64,000 nt of DNA from Casuarius casuarius (taxonomy: Eukaryota > Chordata > Aves > Casuariiformes > Casuariidae). Positions 36,901 through 48,000 of this stretch are shown piece by piece. Numbering within the stretch: position 1 is the stretch's first letter; the number at the start of each line of letters is the position of its first letter. Made by a program: the position numbers and the translations under genes. The notes under the pieces were generated by a model, which was given only the letters and a program-made list of their open reading frames with translations, was not told where the DNA came from and searched no databases. The stretch spans positions 1,395,397 to 1,459,396 of the forward strand of contig PTFA01000081.1 in assembly GCA_003342895.1 (NCBI GenBank). Direction: 5' to 3'.

Positions 36901-39900
36901 AAGCACATGCTAGGTGGGAAATACCTCTCTGATAATGGAAGTATGTTTATTTAGGGAAATTATCCCTCTGACCTCCCCATCTACACCTGACTGGGACAAT
37001 CCACGCCTGGACGGATACTAACTACATAGTTACATCAGGCTGCTTTTTTTCTTAGAGGTAAGAAGCATTTCATATCTCTGTCACCCCTAGGGAAGAATTA
37101 AAATAGTGCTAACATCTAATGTTATCGATTAAGGACTTTATTTTGCCTATTATATTTAAGAAGCAACTATTTTAAATGGGACCATGTTTACTAACAGCTC
37201 ATATTACTGCTGTTAGTAGGAAAAAGATGAATTTGCTGTTGTTAGTTTTAGCAACCTAACGTGCTGCAAAGCTGGCAAAGGTTGCTCCTCTTTCCTTGCT
37301 GTGTTGATTTAACTTTTTTTTTTTGTTGATGACCAGTTGACCTTGCAGTCTCCTTCATGAGCATGATGACAAGCGTGCACCTGCTGTGGACTCAAACACT
37401 GGTGTACAAAGAAAAAAGCAATCAAACAAAGAAAACTGGTGAATGCTCTCACAAGCAGTTTCAAGCAAAAACTGACTAAAAAATAAACCTAGGAGATGCC
37501 CTGTAAATGTCCAAGCACATACCAATGGAGTTCTCTCTGGAGCACAGCTTGCACTTCTGCACCATAGTGGCACTGCCTCTGCCTCCTTTCAGAGGAGCGC
37601 TGTCCTAAAAACATGAAAATGGAGACATCATTTTTAACTGCACTGTAGCTGAGCAACTGGAAACTTTTGCAAAGGTAAAACGGTTTTTACAAGAACAGTC
37701 ACAAACCCTTTTTTTTTTTTTTTAAAGATTTTGCAATAAGAAGGCTTTTTCAAACTAGAAAAAAATTATAATTTTGAAAGCCATGATTATCAAAGAATAA
37801 TCCTGTTTTAGATTTAAAATAATGGATAACTGAATAATGGATAGTTATGACCTGTCCATATAAATATTAATACCTCAAAATATATTCTTAACATTCAGTA
37901 GCATGCAACAAGAAGTGATGATAACTCTGATCTTGCACCTTGAAAACAAACAAATCACTGTGACTCCTTGCAACACATTGCAGGACTGAGGCCCACAAGA
38001 GGCGAGGACAGATGGTCCTGTGTTTGGGACAGAAGACTGAGGTTCCTAAGTGAATGTGAAGAGTTGTTTCATCTCTCTGCCTCTGCCCCTTCAGCTGTAA
38101 GTAGGATACTGCTTGTGTACATCAATCTGTCAGTTTTCACAAGGCATTCAGATACAGTGATGAGTTTAATAGAAAACAACAAAATGGCTTGAAAGGTGAC
38201 TTAGCCCATCCTTCTGCCCTAAACAGGGCCAACTCCATAATTCTTGATAAATACTTTTCTAAAGTGTTTTTAAAGTCCTGCTTTTATGAAGTCTCCACAG
38301 TCCTTTTCTAATGTTACTGTCATTAGAAAGTTTTTTTTCCTAATACCTAACCAGAATATCTGTAGATGCATTCAAGCTCTATTGCTTCTTGGCTAGTTCA
38401 CCATGGACAACAGATGATTTCCTTTCTTTCTTCTAAAATCTTTTAAAAGATTGAGGATTGCCTTCATGTGCCTGTTTGTCATCTTATATCACCTACATAA
38501 CACCATTGATCAGAGGTCTAGAAAACATGACCTCCCGTCTCCTGGTGGTCCACATCATCCTCAAGATGCAGTACTACCATCTAGGCACAAAACTCCAGTA
38601 AGGCACTACCAATGATAAGTAGAGCAGAAGGATTATTCGACGTATCCTGCAATGGCTGTTTCTGATTTTGCATGCTAACATATTTGCCTTTTAGGAATGG
38701 CATGCCATGAGCCAAAAATATTCAGCTTTTGATGCACTCTAGAAAGGGATCTGTTTTTCCTGATAAACTCCTTTGTAATTCATTTTCTGTTCAGTATCAT
38801 CAGGTAGATGATTATTCCTAAGAACAGAACCCCTCTCTTATCCCTGCCAAGTTTTATCCTGCTTTTTCAGAGAGTTTCCAAATGCTATTTCAGTGCACTT
38901 AATTCACCTTGAGTTGCCTAAACTTCTCCAAAAATTTTCTATCAGCATCAGAGAAGTATGTGACAGGCAAAACCCTATTCTAATATCACTTTAAAATTTG
39001 CTTTCAACTGGTATGTTTTACAGACAGAAGGCTTTTCAAACAAGACTTAAATGCTTTGTCACCAACAGTCACCCTTTTAAATGACATATTTCAATCAACA
39101 GTCTCCAACTACTTTTCCAATATGAAATATGACAGGATTTCCTGAATGTATAGATCTACTGATGAAATACTACTGTATATACTAGTGCATATATCTACTG
39201 ATGATATCTACTAGATGAAATACTGTTTCATCTTATGTACAATTCATCACATTGCTGATGCTAATATCCATTCCATGCAAGAGGCAGATTTGTTTTCTAA
39301 CTTTTGTTCTGATGCAGATTACAACAGGAAAACATACCATTAATCGCAGATATTGCCATTTTTCAGAAACTTCACCACAGTTCCCACATTTCAGCTGAAA
39401 AACAATATAAATCAGAGAATTAAAAGTTGTCAGTAATTAGGAATTAAAGCTGATGCGAACCCTCAAGATTCCCAAACCCCAGTTTTGCAGGTGAGAGGAA
39501 CCAGAGGCAGATATCAATTGCTATCTCTTATTACAGGTCCATGCGCTGCTCTTGAACTAGTACATATGCCAGCAGGAGAGGATGTGCCCTTTGAAGCATG
39601 TGATGGACAGCAAACACTATGAAGCACAGTCACTGAATAAAAGAGGGGAATAACACATTTTACTGTTTACCTGAATTATCAGCCAAACACAGGGAGCACT
39701 GATTAACGCTTGAATTTAGGCATTTTGATTATAGTAGGCTAACATATAATGTTATATATATATATGTATATTTATATTTATGTGTATCTATATATGTACA
39801 TTTATCTATAATTATATTGTGTATATATTATATTTACATATCTCCACATTAGCTGCTCCTAGTCACAGCAGCCTGCTTATGCTGCATGGGAAAAAAAGAA

Positions 39901-40248
39901 CATATTTTGCTTTTTAAGCTGGGGCTGAGCGACATGACCGCGCAGTACCACGGGCCTTCACCGCCAGGCACCGGGCTGACATCCTGACCGGCTCCGCAGC
40001 TTTTAACGGCGAGAACGATCTTGTCCGTCCCTGCACAGGGCCCCGGGAGGCGGCCCGTCGCCCGCACCTTGAGGTACCAGCGGAAGTCCTCGCCCTCGGC
40101 CCGCAGGCGGGTGATGTTCTCCAGCGTGGCGCGCAGCTGCAGCCCGACCCTCTGCAAGGCAAGCGGCGGCGAGAGCCCGGTCAGCCTGGCCGGGTCCGCT
40201 CCGGCCCGGCCCGGCCCGGCCCCACCGCGGCCCCCGACCTACCCCCAT
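30998..40248 (-). CDS. CZIB: CZIB (C1orf123 homologue), CXXC motif zinc-binding protein
   Basis: Small, widely conserved eukaryotic zinc-binding protein (UPF0587 family) of poorly known function. Eight exons join in frame on the minus strand: 40243-40248, 40068-40151, 39338-39394, 37523-37604, 35726-35757, 35134-35211, 31912-31977 and 30998-31075, all GT-AG. The sum is 160 residues plus stop, the same as human. The first exon codes only Met-Gly, then [16 protein letters not shown] and GEDFRWYLK. The two zinc CXXC pairs are visible: Cys33-Gly-Asn-Cys36 in exon 3 and Cys67-Lys-Leu-Cys70 in exon 4. Later blocks are [20 protein letters not shown], then [18 protein letters not shown] and the terminal [15 protein letters not shown]. 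Its place between CPT2 and MAGOH matches human synteny. The 32-nt exon 5 has an unusual AAAG acceptor. Identity is very secure. Confidence 0.95.
31978..35133 (-). other. CZIB: CZIB intron 6
   Basis: A 3.2-kb intron between exons 6 and 7. It contains simple A-rich runs (for example near 33,205 and 34,250) and unrelated open frames up to about 100 codons. No recognisable repeat family or RNA gene. Confidence 0.7.
35762..35778 (-). repeat. A17 tract = polypyrimidine tract of CZIB exon 5 acceptor
   Basis: Seventeen A on the plus strand read as T17 on the coding strand, ending just before the TAAAG acceptor of the 32-nt CZIB exon at 35726-35757. It probably serves as the polypyrimidine tract. Confidence 0.7.
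37605..39337 (-). other. CZIB: CZIB intron 3 with old CR1-like insertion
   Basis: A 1.7-kb intron whose middle and distal part (about 38.19-38.96 kb) is an eroded CR1-type element. Near 39151-39230 a degenerate repeat of the words ATCTACTGATGA and ATGAAATACT occurs. Confidence 0.6.
38190..38960 (-). repeat. Degraded CR1-family LINE fragment
   Basis: The stretch contains drifted CR1 words on the minus strand: a Cys/Pro-rich CCCATCCTTCTGCCCT start, GTCTCCACAG, AAAGTTTTTTTTCCTAATACC, then text resembling the CR1 3' domain around GTAAGGCACTACCAATG and AGTAGAGCAGAAGGATTATT. Divergence is high, so the family and limits are uncertain; an L3-type relative is possible. Confidence 0.55.
39742..39842. 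repeat. AT-rich TATA-type low-complexity tract
   Basis: About 100 bp of almost pure A/T built from TATA, TATATT and TATGTA words in CZIB intron 2. Simple low-complexity sequence, not a promoter for either neighbour. Confidence 0.8.
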
Positions 40249-40402
40249 GGCCTCGGAGGGTGCCCGGCTCCGCAGGTAGCTGGCGCCGCGCTGTGGGACC
40301 GCCGCTGCCGGCCGCCGCCTCTCAGGGCAGCGGGGCTAAGGCCGCTCCGGGCGGGGGGCTGGTGGTTTTCCTGCCGCCTGCGCCCGCCCGCCTGCCCTTA
40401 GC

Positions 40403-40414
40403 CAAGATGGCGGC
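40403..40414 (+). promoter_or_regulatory. YY1-type motif 1
   Basis: Perfect CAAGATGGCGGC match 155 bp upstream of the CZIB start codon, oriented toward MAGOH. Confidence 0.65.
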
Positions 40415-40460
40415 GGCCTCCCGCTGCCGGCTACGGACTGAAGCCAACGCCGCCCTCGGT

Positions 40461-40472
40461 CAAGATGGCGGC
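40461..40472 (+). promoter_or_regulatory. YY1-type motif 2
   Basis: Second perfect CAAGATGGCGGC, 58 bp from the first and in the same orientation. Its ATG opens a GC-rich frame that looks like composition rather than a real protein. Confidence 0.65.
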
Positions 40473-40690
40473 GCGGCGTGTCACCGCCCCGCCGCCGCCG
40501 GCGCGTCCGAGCGGCCGCCGAGGCGGGAGGCGGGGGCCGGGCCGGGCCCAGAGCGGTGGCAGCAGTCGTGGGCGGACCGGTGGGGGTCGGCAGGGGCCGG
40601 GGGCGCCCAGGCAGGGCCTGCGCTGCGAGGAGGGAGGGGGCAGGAGGCATTGCTGGGAGGCCCAGCGAGCCGTCTGGGGATTAGGGGGAT

Positions 40691-42137
40691 CAGGATTAGG
40701 GGGCTTTTACATTTCTAAAAGCAATTTGACCACAGTATTTTTTAATCTCAGCAGTTTATGAGTTAGGAAAAACAGAGAGCGGTGAGCTGAAGAAAGTAAG
40801 GAGCGGCTTGGCGCAGTTCTGGAGAACACCTTCAAAGTCTGGTGGGATCCAGGCCTGCCCTTCTTTTTCATTGATGATGGAAATGTACTATGCGGTCCTT
40901 GAGAGCAGGGTGAAAATGCAAGATGAATTTTAATCCTTAGCATATAGATACATACCTTGTCCAGTTTTCTAAGAATTGGTATGTTTAACTATGTTAAGCA
41001 TAATTCAGGAGTTTTTAAACAAAGCTTCCTCCTCTTAAGCCCAACATCAAGTAACTTGTATTGATTTTCATTCCAGAGGGTGCAGCCAGACACAGCTGAA
41101 TTTGTGCCACAGGCTTCAGTAAACAGCCCTTCTGGAATGGTCAGCCATTATGAAGCTAGAAGTATTTTTCTTGAGCTCAACATTTTATGTTCAAAAAACT
41201 CCCTTACTCATTTGTCAGGTCAGAATCCTGACAAGAGTTTAACTAGACCTTTCACATCCAAGGTAAGTTGCTAATCAATCCCTCTCTGGTTCTGATGAGA
41301 ATCCATTTACACTATAAAAATCATCTGAAAGCAGCACTGTGAAGCTTAGCGTGCCTCAGTGAAGCACACTGGCATTTTTCAAGGTAAAACTGCTTTATAT
41401 AAGCTTTCCCCTTGTCTCAACATCCTCATTGCAGTGAATTTCTTCTGCATTCAAGACTGCTTGGGGTTATAAATGTTATGACAGTCCTCCTTCATTCACC
41501 ATAAGTTGGGCACCAGTTCAAGTTCATATTTGTCATGAAAGCCATCCATCGCCTTCCCACAGTGCTTTGGAAAAATTACCACCTCAAAGTTGAGGCATAT
41601 GTCTGGTCCTCTGTGTTTCTTAAGCAATGCTGCATAAAAGATCTGCTTGTCTAGAACGTAAGTAAATACATTCATGCTTTTTTGTTTTTTTAAGGGATTT
41701 TTAAGAAAAGCTGGATGGGAGTATCAGTGAAGATCGCAGATGGCTCCCATGTGGCCTATTGCTTACATCTGCTGTAAAGGCAAGTGGGTACTTAGAGCAG
41801 CAGGATGGTATAAGCGTAGTTTTGTGCCTTCACTCTAATGAGTTATGCACAGAGTCAAGGCTTCAGCTGTTTTGAATATTTGAGCTGGCCACCAGAATAT
41901 CCAGTTCAAGAGCAGTATCAGTAACACAAGTTTATCCTCACAGCTGACAAAAGCTTAATGGCACAGGGCAAGGCTTAACTCTGTTTTCTAGTGCTACCTA
42001 GAAAGTGAAATATGTATTTTACATAAGGCTTTGTGTGATACAAGTGAAAGAATGTACCCTGAATACCATAACAAAACAAGTGTTAGGAAGTCAGTTTATC
42101 ACCAGAACTTCTAAATTAAAAATACGGATCGCACCAT
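40691..42137. other. CZIB-MAGOH intergenic region
   Basis: Apart from the candidate exon at 41077-41262, this stretch is AT-rich with no open frame of note. No recognised repeat. Confidence 0.6.
41077..41262 (+). other. Candidate unannotated exon between CZIB and MAGOH
   Basis: A 186-nt segment bounded by a strong acceptor (GATTTTCATTCCAG ending at 41076) and a consensus donor (AAG|GTAAGT at 41262/41263). It is open for all 62 codons in the frame starting at the first base. Upstream donors that could pair with it are GCG|GTGAGC at 40781/40782 and AAA|GTAAGG at 40795/40796, downstream of the YY1 motifs. No protein family is recognised. It could be an exon of a divergent non-coding RNA or chance. 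Confidence 0.3.
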
Positions 42138-42143
42138 TTTATT
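42138..42143 (-). terminator. MAGOH: MAGOH polyadenylation signal
   Basis: TTTATT on the plus strand, AATAAA on the MAGOH strand, about 130 nt after the stop codon at 42271-42273. A short 3' UTR is usual for this gene. Confidence 0.7.
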
Positions 42144-42270
42144 AAGACATTCACTTAAACCTTGTAAAAAAATTCTAACGTACATAAAAGTTACAGGGCA
42201 GAAGTAGTAAGAAAATGAAACAGCATTTCCCACATACACACACTGCAATACAAATTTCAGTTTGTGTGAC

Positions 42271-44035
42271 TTAAATTGGCTTAATCTTGAAGTGTAGTCC
42301 AATAAGACTGAAGACTAGACACTTAAGGTCCTGAACCAAGTAGTAGAACACTCTCAAGCCTTCTGGATCCCTGCAATGCAGAACAGGAGAAATCGAGAAA
42401 GTTAGACTGAAGTTCTAAGAGAGCAGTTTATAGAACTAACTAGTTTTTAGAAAAGCCTATAGCCAGACTTCTCAGAGGTCACCGTAGACATAACAGACTC
42501 ATTTAATCCTGCAGTGATTAATGTATCATTTTGCAGTCCAAGTTTGTAAGTTTTAAGTCTTGACAAAATGAGCATTTTCAACAAGAAGGCAAATAGTAAC
42601 ATAACTTTGGACTTATGAAACACAATATCCAGTCTTTTCAGTTTAGATGAAATACCAAAGTCTTAGGTCTAACTAAAGACTTTGATGTGGATAGGCCAAA
42701 GATATTTTAGTTCAAATTCTGTGAATACATCTAACAAGTGTTCCTGTAGTAAGGTTAGCTCAGCGAGTTTGAAAATATATCAAGTAGTGACACACTCTAA
42801 AAACATTTGGTACATTATGCTGGACCACAGAGCACATGTTCCTCTAGGAACTGATTTGTAGTTTGAAACAATATAAAATACAACTACTGAGTAATCAGCA
42901 AGTTTTACAAAAGAACAACAAAAAAAAGCAGAGTACATACTTGGATTGATTTACATCAATGAGTGAACCGATTTTTGATGTGGTAAAAGAGATGTGCTCA
43001 TCACCAATTACTATTTCAAGCTCCTACAAAATAAAAATTATAAGAAGTCAAATTATTGTTTGTGCAGAATATTGTTTGTACAGAAACAGGTACTGCAAAA
43101 ACAGCTTTTCCATTTTTATTCCAAGGGCATTGAATGCAATACATCTGTGAATCATGGTAACCCTCACAACTAAATTGCCTTTTGACACTGCACAAGTTAA
43201 AAACAATTAGTTGTTTACCCCTCTGCTAAAAACAACAGTGGCTTGATAAAAAATAAAGTGCAGTTAGACTTCTGACTAATTAGTTAACATATACAAACTA
43301 GAACAGCAATTGGAAAAGACACTGTACACCAACCTGCCGGCCAACTCTGTCAGGAGGAGGCCATAAAGCATCATCTTCTTTTGTAATTTCACTATCATCA
43401 ATTATTCTCTTCAGCTCCTCCATCACACTCTTATGAACGTAAGCCTAGAAACAATAGGTCAGCATGAAACAATGCAAGTGCTATCTAGCATGCTACAGTT
43501 TTTATTCACATAAACTATCATGCTTGAATACAGCAATCCGCTAATTTCAAATAAAACATCTGCTTTCAAGAGCAGCCAAACTGCTAAGCCATAACACGTA
43601 GGCTGGGCAAAGGAACGCATCTTCATTGAAGACACTGGACAAGCTTTACAGTGTTAAAAAAACTCCTGGTTTATTTTCATGCCGAGCAGCCAAGCACGCG
43701 ACATGCCATACCTCTTTCCTGATCATGACGTCGTTTTTGTAGTTGCTGTTGTTGGCATAGCGCAGTTTCCCTAGCAAAAAAAAAAAAAACAGGATAAGCG
43801 TTAAACGGCCCCCATCAGTCGGGACCCCGCGGCCCGGCGGGCCCGGCGTGGGGCACCGGGAGCGCCAAGGCCTCCCGGACACTGAGGGCCAGCCCCGGCG
43901 GGGGTCCCGCCGCCCGGCCCTGCTTCCCGGCCCGGCCCAGCCCTCACCATCGGGCCGGAACTCGAACTCCAGGAACTCGTGGCCGAACTTGCCCTTATGC
44001 CCCACGTAGTAGCGCAGGTAGAAGTCGCTCGCCAT
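42271..44035 (-). CDS. MAGOH: MAGOH, exon-junction-complex core protein
   Basis: Mago nashi homologue. It pairs with RBM8A (Y14) and locks EIF4A3 on spliced mRNA 20-24 nt upstream of exon junctions. Five exons join in frame on the minus strand: 43948-44035, 43712-43770, 43334-43444, 42941-43023 and 42271-42370, all GT-AG. The product is 146 residues, the same as human MAGOH. It starts [20 protein letters not shown], continues with [39 protein letters not shown] and the [11 protein letters not shown] segment, and ends [15 protein letters not shown]. The family is almost invariant and no change from it is seen after residue 2. The second residue is Ala, as in MAGOHB-type N-termini, but the neighbours CZIB and CPT2 mark it as MAGOH. 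The compact introns (177-570 bp) contrast with the flanking genes. Identity is certain. Confidence 0.98.
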
Positions 44036-45010
44036 GGTCCCGCCGCCGCCCCGGCATGCACCGCGCCACCGGGCGCCGGGAAAGTGCGTCACGGCGGGCG
44101 GGGCCGGAGGCTGCGGGGGCCGCCCGTGGGGCGGGGCGGGCTGAGCTGGTGCCGCTAGCGGCTCGGGGCCTGCCGGTGCCTAGGCTAACGCGGGTTAGCG
44201 GCTGCGCGCCACCCGGGCCCTCCTGAGCGCCCTTCAGGGGATTTTTGGGGGTCACGAGCAGGGGAAGCGCATCCTGGGTTTCCTCACAGGAGCTGCGCAC
44301 TCGGGCGGCCGCTGGGGCTGCCCTGTTTGTGCCTGGAGAGCCCTGCGGCGGAAGAATTGAGCGCTGACATCGCGCTCTGCCGTTCAGCTCGGTGCCGCTG
44401 CGCCTCGCGGCGTAGCAGCGCGAGTGACATCCCTCGGGCTCGGCCCCCCCAACAGCGGCGCGTGCCAGTTGCGGCCGTTACCGGCGCGCGGCTGCCGGCG
44501 CCCTGGGCGGCCACTGCGCCGCGCTCTGATTGGCCGGGAGCGCCGAGCGACCGTTGGCGTCGCTCCAACGGCCGGCTCGGGGCGGGCGCGCAGCTGCGCT
44601 GGTCGCGGGCGCTCCCTGGCGGCGCCGGCGGCCCCAGCGGTGCCCATGAGGGCGAAGCCGGTGTCCGGCTCCTGCCGCCCGCAGCTGCCCCCGCGGCGGG
44701 AGGTGGCGGCCGGTGAGGGCGCTGGCGCCCTGCCGCCCGCGGAGGAGGAAGGGCAGGGCCTCAGGTTCAACCAGGGCGACCCGGACATCGTCAAGTCCCC
44801 CAGCGACCCTAAGCAGTACAGGTGAGGGGCGCCCGCCGCGCTTGCCCCCGCCGCAGCTCCTGCGCGGGCGGTGCGCAGCGGCGGAGCGGGCTCGCCGGTC
44901 GGTGACAGCCCAGGCTCCTTCCCCTAACGCCTTCCCCACGCCTAACGGTCGTGGCTTCCCCGGGGCAAAGGCTTTCGCCTTCGGCGCGCCTCGCCCCTTG
45001 GGGCACTCTG
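43780..45010. promoter_or_regulatory. Bidirectional CpG-island promoter of MAGOH and nardilysin
   Basis: A strongly GC- and CpG-rich block of about 1.2 kb covers both first exons. The start codons are 610 bp apart (44035 minus, 44646 plus). Visible elements are tandem Sp1-type GC boxes at 44126-44140 (GGGGCGGGGC) and an NF-Y-type inverted CCAAT box at 44526-44535. No TATA box is seen. One shared promoter region for both genes is inferred. Confidence 0.7.
44526..44535 (-). promoter_or_regulatory. NF-Y (inverted CCAAT) box
   Basis: CTGATTGGCC fits the extended NF-Y consensus, 111 bp upstream of the likely nardilysin start codon. Confidence 0.6.
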
Positions 45011-48000
45011 AGCTCGGCTAGCAAGCACAAAACTATTTTCTCCTTCTCTTAGTAACATTTTCAATGTGTTTTTGACAGAAAAAGAATCATAAAGGTTCTT
45101 GATATTACATACACTTTCCCATAACTATGGTGGTAATGGCTTAGGTTCCCCCACTGAAATACACCTAGTGAGTCGATCGAGATCCACACATAAGGATCAA
45201 TTTGTCACTTGAGAAAACTTGGTTTTGTCAGTGTAGGATGCATCACGTGCTTTGCCCTGAAAATTGGGATTTTTGATGGGGAGGAAAATGAAAATTATTC
45301 AGTTGCTACTAGTAAATGATTCCTTGTAACATTTAGACATAATAAAAGAAAAATGAAGTGCAGCTAGTCTTTTACTCTGAGTCCAGATATTAACATTTTA
45401 TGTTGCTGTGTTAAAAGCTACAGATGAAATCAGTGGGAAATTTGCCTGTAGTATCAGCAATGCTTAACTACTGTCTAGCATGAAGTATCTTGTGTTGATA
45501 AATGACTATTATTGTTAAAAGGAAATTGGAGCATTGCTATTTTAGTGAAATGTTAAAACTTCATTAAAAACATTGCATTTTTCAAACCTAGCTACACTTA
45601 ACAGAGAAAAAATTCAGTCTTTCTTAGAGTTACAGATGAACAGGTCACTGTCTCTTTCCTCAGAAGCTTCTTATTATGCAAAAGGTGAAGTGTTCAGTTT
45701 TGCTAAGCACATATATGCAAATGTGCAGTATTTTGGAGAGATTTCTTGCAGCAGGACTAAACAGATTTTTTTTTAAATCATATATTTAGAATAACAGTGC
45801 TATGGTTCACAAAACCTCTGAGCTATTAGCAACATACCTAACAACCAATAACTTGGAGGCATATTTTGAGCAAGGCAAACATTGGAGCAGGGACCCAAAG
45901 AGGTTGTGGAATCTCCATCCTTGGAGATGCTCAGAACTGACCAGCCCAGTCTAGTTGGACCTGCTTTGAGCAGGGGGGTTGTGTAAAGATGGTCTCAGTA
46001 GGTCTCTTTCAGCCTAAATTATTTTACGATTCTGTGATTCTTCTGCTGTTAGTCTCATGAAAGCCAGCTCTTGAAGGTGTCACTAATTTCTTAGATAAAT
46101 GGCTATCATGAGAGAGTGCTTACTAGGCTTGACAAGCAAGAGGAAAGTTACAGATCCCTTAAATGCTGTGATTTGAATTGAAAGCATCCAAAGTGAAACA
46201 GGTGCTGAAAGCACCTAAATGGAAATTAGAGGTCTATAGGGTTTGGTACCAAGGGTAATCTTTCCTGTCTAGGTTTCTATTAAAAGCAGGTAGCAATGTA
46301 CAGGTTTCTGTGGTGGTATGTTATTGGAATGTCCCTGTACGGAGGTCCCTTGCTGGTATCTCATGACTTAATGCATTTCAACCTAGCTGTAGCATCCAAT
46401 AGGTGACAAATATTTGTTCTGTTCTGCTCTTGCTTTCTAGATGGCTGTTCTCTTCAGGCATAGGGTACTTCTTTCATCAGGTTCTCTTCATGTAATCCTT
46501 CTGTCCTTTAGCTGAGAGTGATACTGAACCCTGGAGGATCATACATCTTAAGTGACGGGATGATGGAACTAGTAGTTTTTTCTTTAGCAGAGTCATCTTA
46601 GAGGAGCAGGGGCCCTATCCTCTTTTTAATCAGCTGATGTATAGAGGAATAAACTGCAAAACAGGAAAAGTGGTTTCTGTTAATCTGTTAGTCTGGTATT
46701 CTTTCAATGAGAAGCTTGCAGGTCATGTTGAAGTTTATGGAACACTCATTTTTAAATTGATCTGCTATCTGTGAAAATCAAAAGCTATTTTCTTCATTAA
46801 AATATTAGCTTGAGTAGTAAAAGATGCAGTTTCTTTTTTAATCTCTGTTTTCAGTACTACTTGTAGTGCAAATACTGTCGTAATAGTTATAGAATTGCAA
46901 AGCAAAACTAAATCCTCCACTCTTCATCATGACTTCTACAGATAAGTGAAGTGCACAGAAATTATTCACAGGGTGCTCTATTATTTCCTTATTGTTTTAG
47001 GTTCAGTAGTGATCTCTTTAGAAGTTTCGTTCATCTGTCTAATCACAAACAAATCTGCAGCAGTGTAACGATCTTTTTGGTTCTCTGCATTTACAGCTCT
47101 CACTACACTTTGAATACTTGAAACCAAGTTACCTGAAATGGCATCTCAATTCAGTGTGAATGGGATGTTGGTAACAATTTGTTTTTTTTCTGTTTTGAGC
47201 TGTGACTTCTCTGTGGCTAGGTTTAGGAGATATGCCTCTCACCTTGTCTGTTTTTTAACATGGTAGGCTCTTGTTTTGCCGACTGTGTAGATGGTCAAGT
47301 AGTCTCTTGAATTTTTACTGTCATAACTGCAGTTTCATATCTCCTTTGGGCAAAGGCAGTAGCCTGACAGAGTTGTTCTGTGGGCTACTAGTGCAGCACT
47401 GTGCCTCTTTATAACTGCTGCTTGGTTACTTAGTGAACACCTCCAGTAATGGCCTGACGTTTGAGAGTAAATAGACCAGTGTCATTGCCTACCTTTTTGT
47501 TCTTTGGGGAACTGCTGAGAGGAAGTAGCCAGAGACATGCCCTGTTGTTAAATATTCCCTTCTGAAATAATCATTTAAAAATAGGGTATCTCTTGTGATG
47601 ATCACTAGGAAGAACACTTTTCATTTAGAACACTGAATGGGGGAAAGAATTTTGTATAGCAGTATTGAAAATGGGTTTTACATTGATGAACTTGAGTTGA
47701 TCTCATCTAGGTGCTGCTGCAGCACTTCCCAGGTGTAGGCAGTTAATGCAGGGATATTGAAGCTGACTCTGCTTACAGTGAGATTAAGTCAGGCAATATT
47801 TATTTTTTCGAACTGTGTAAAAAACAGCTGAAATGCTTCAAGATCTAAGCTGCATGTGGAAATAACATAATATTTGGCATGGTGTTGTGTAAATAATCAA
47901 ATAAAACCTTTTGACCTCAATTAATTCTGTGTAGAGACAAGCCCCAGATGTCCATATCTGGACAGTATTCATTCATAAACTGACTACAGCACCTATTGAT

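Larger units (their letters stand above)
39930..40690. promoter_or_regulatory. CZIB: CZIB CpG-island promoter, possibly bidirectional
   Basis: A GC- and CpG-rich block spans CZIB exons 1-2 and about 450 bp upstream. Two copies of the YY1-type motif CAAGATGGCGGC lie at 40403-40414 and 40461-40472, both in the plus orientation and therefore opposite to CZIB. YY1 sites commonly sit near transcription starts, often overlapping an ATG in the sense direction. Their orientation hints at plus-strand initiation as well. Confidence 0.65.

Noticed and set aside
40260..40761. Several 98-152 codon Pro/Arg/Gly-rich frames upstream of CZIB
   Set aside because: Typical CpG-island composition artefacts present in all frames; only the splice-bounded segment at 41077-41262 was kept as a candidate.
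44284..44939. Overlapping GC-rich frames on both strands in the MAGOH-nardilysin promoter
   Set aside because: Compositional; the real coding frames here are MAGOH exon 1 and nardilysin exon 1.
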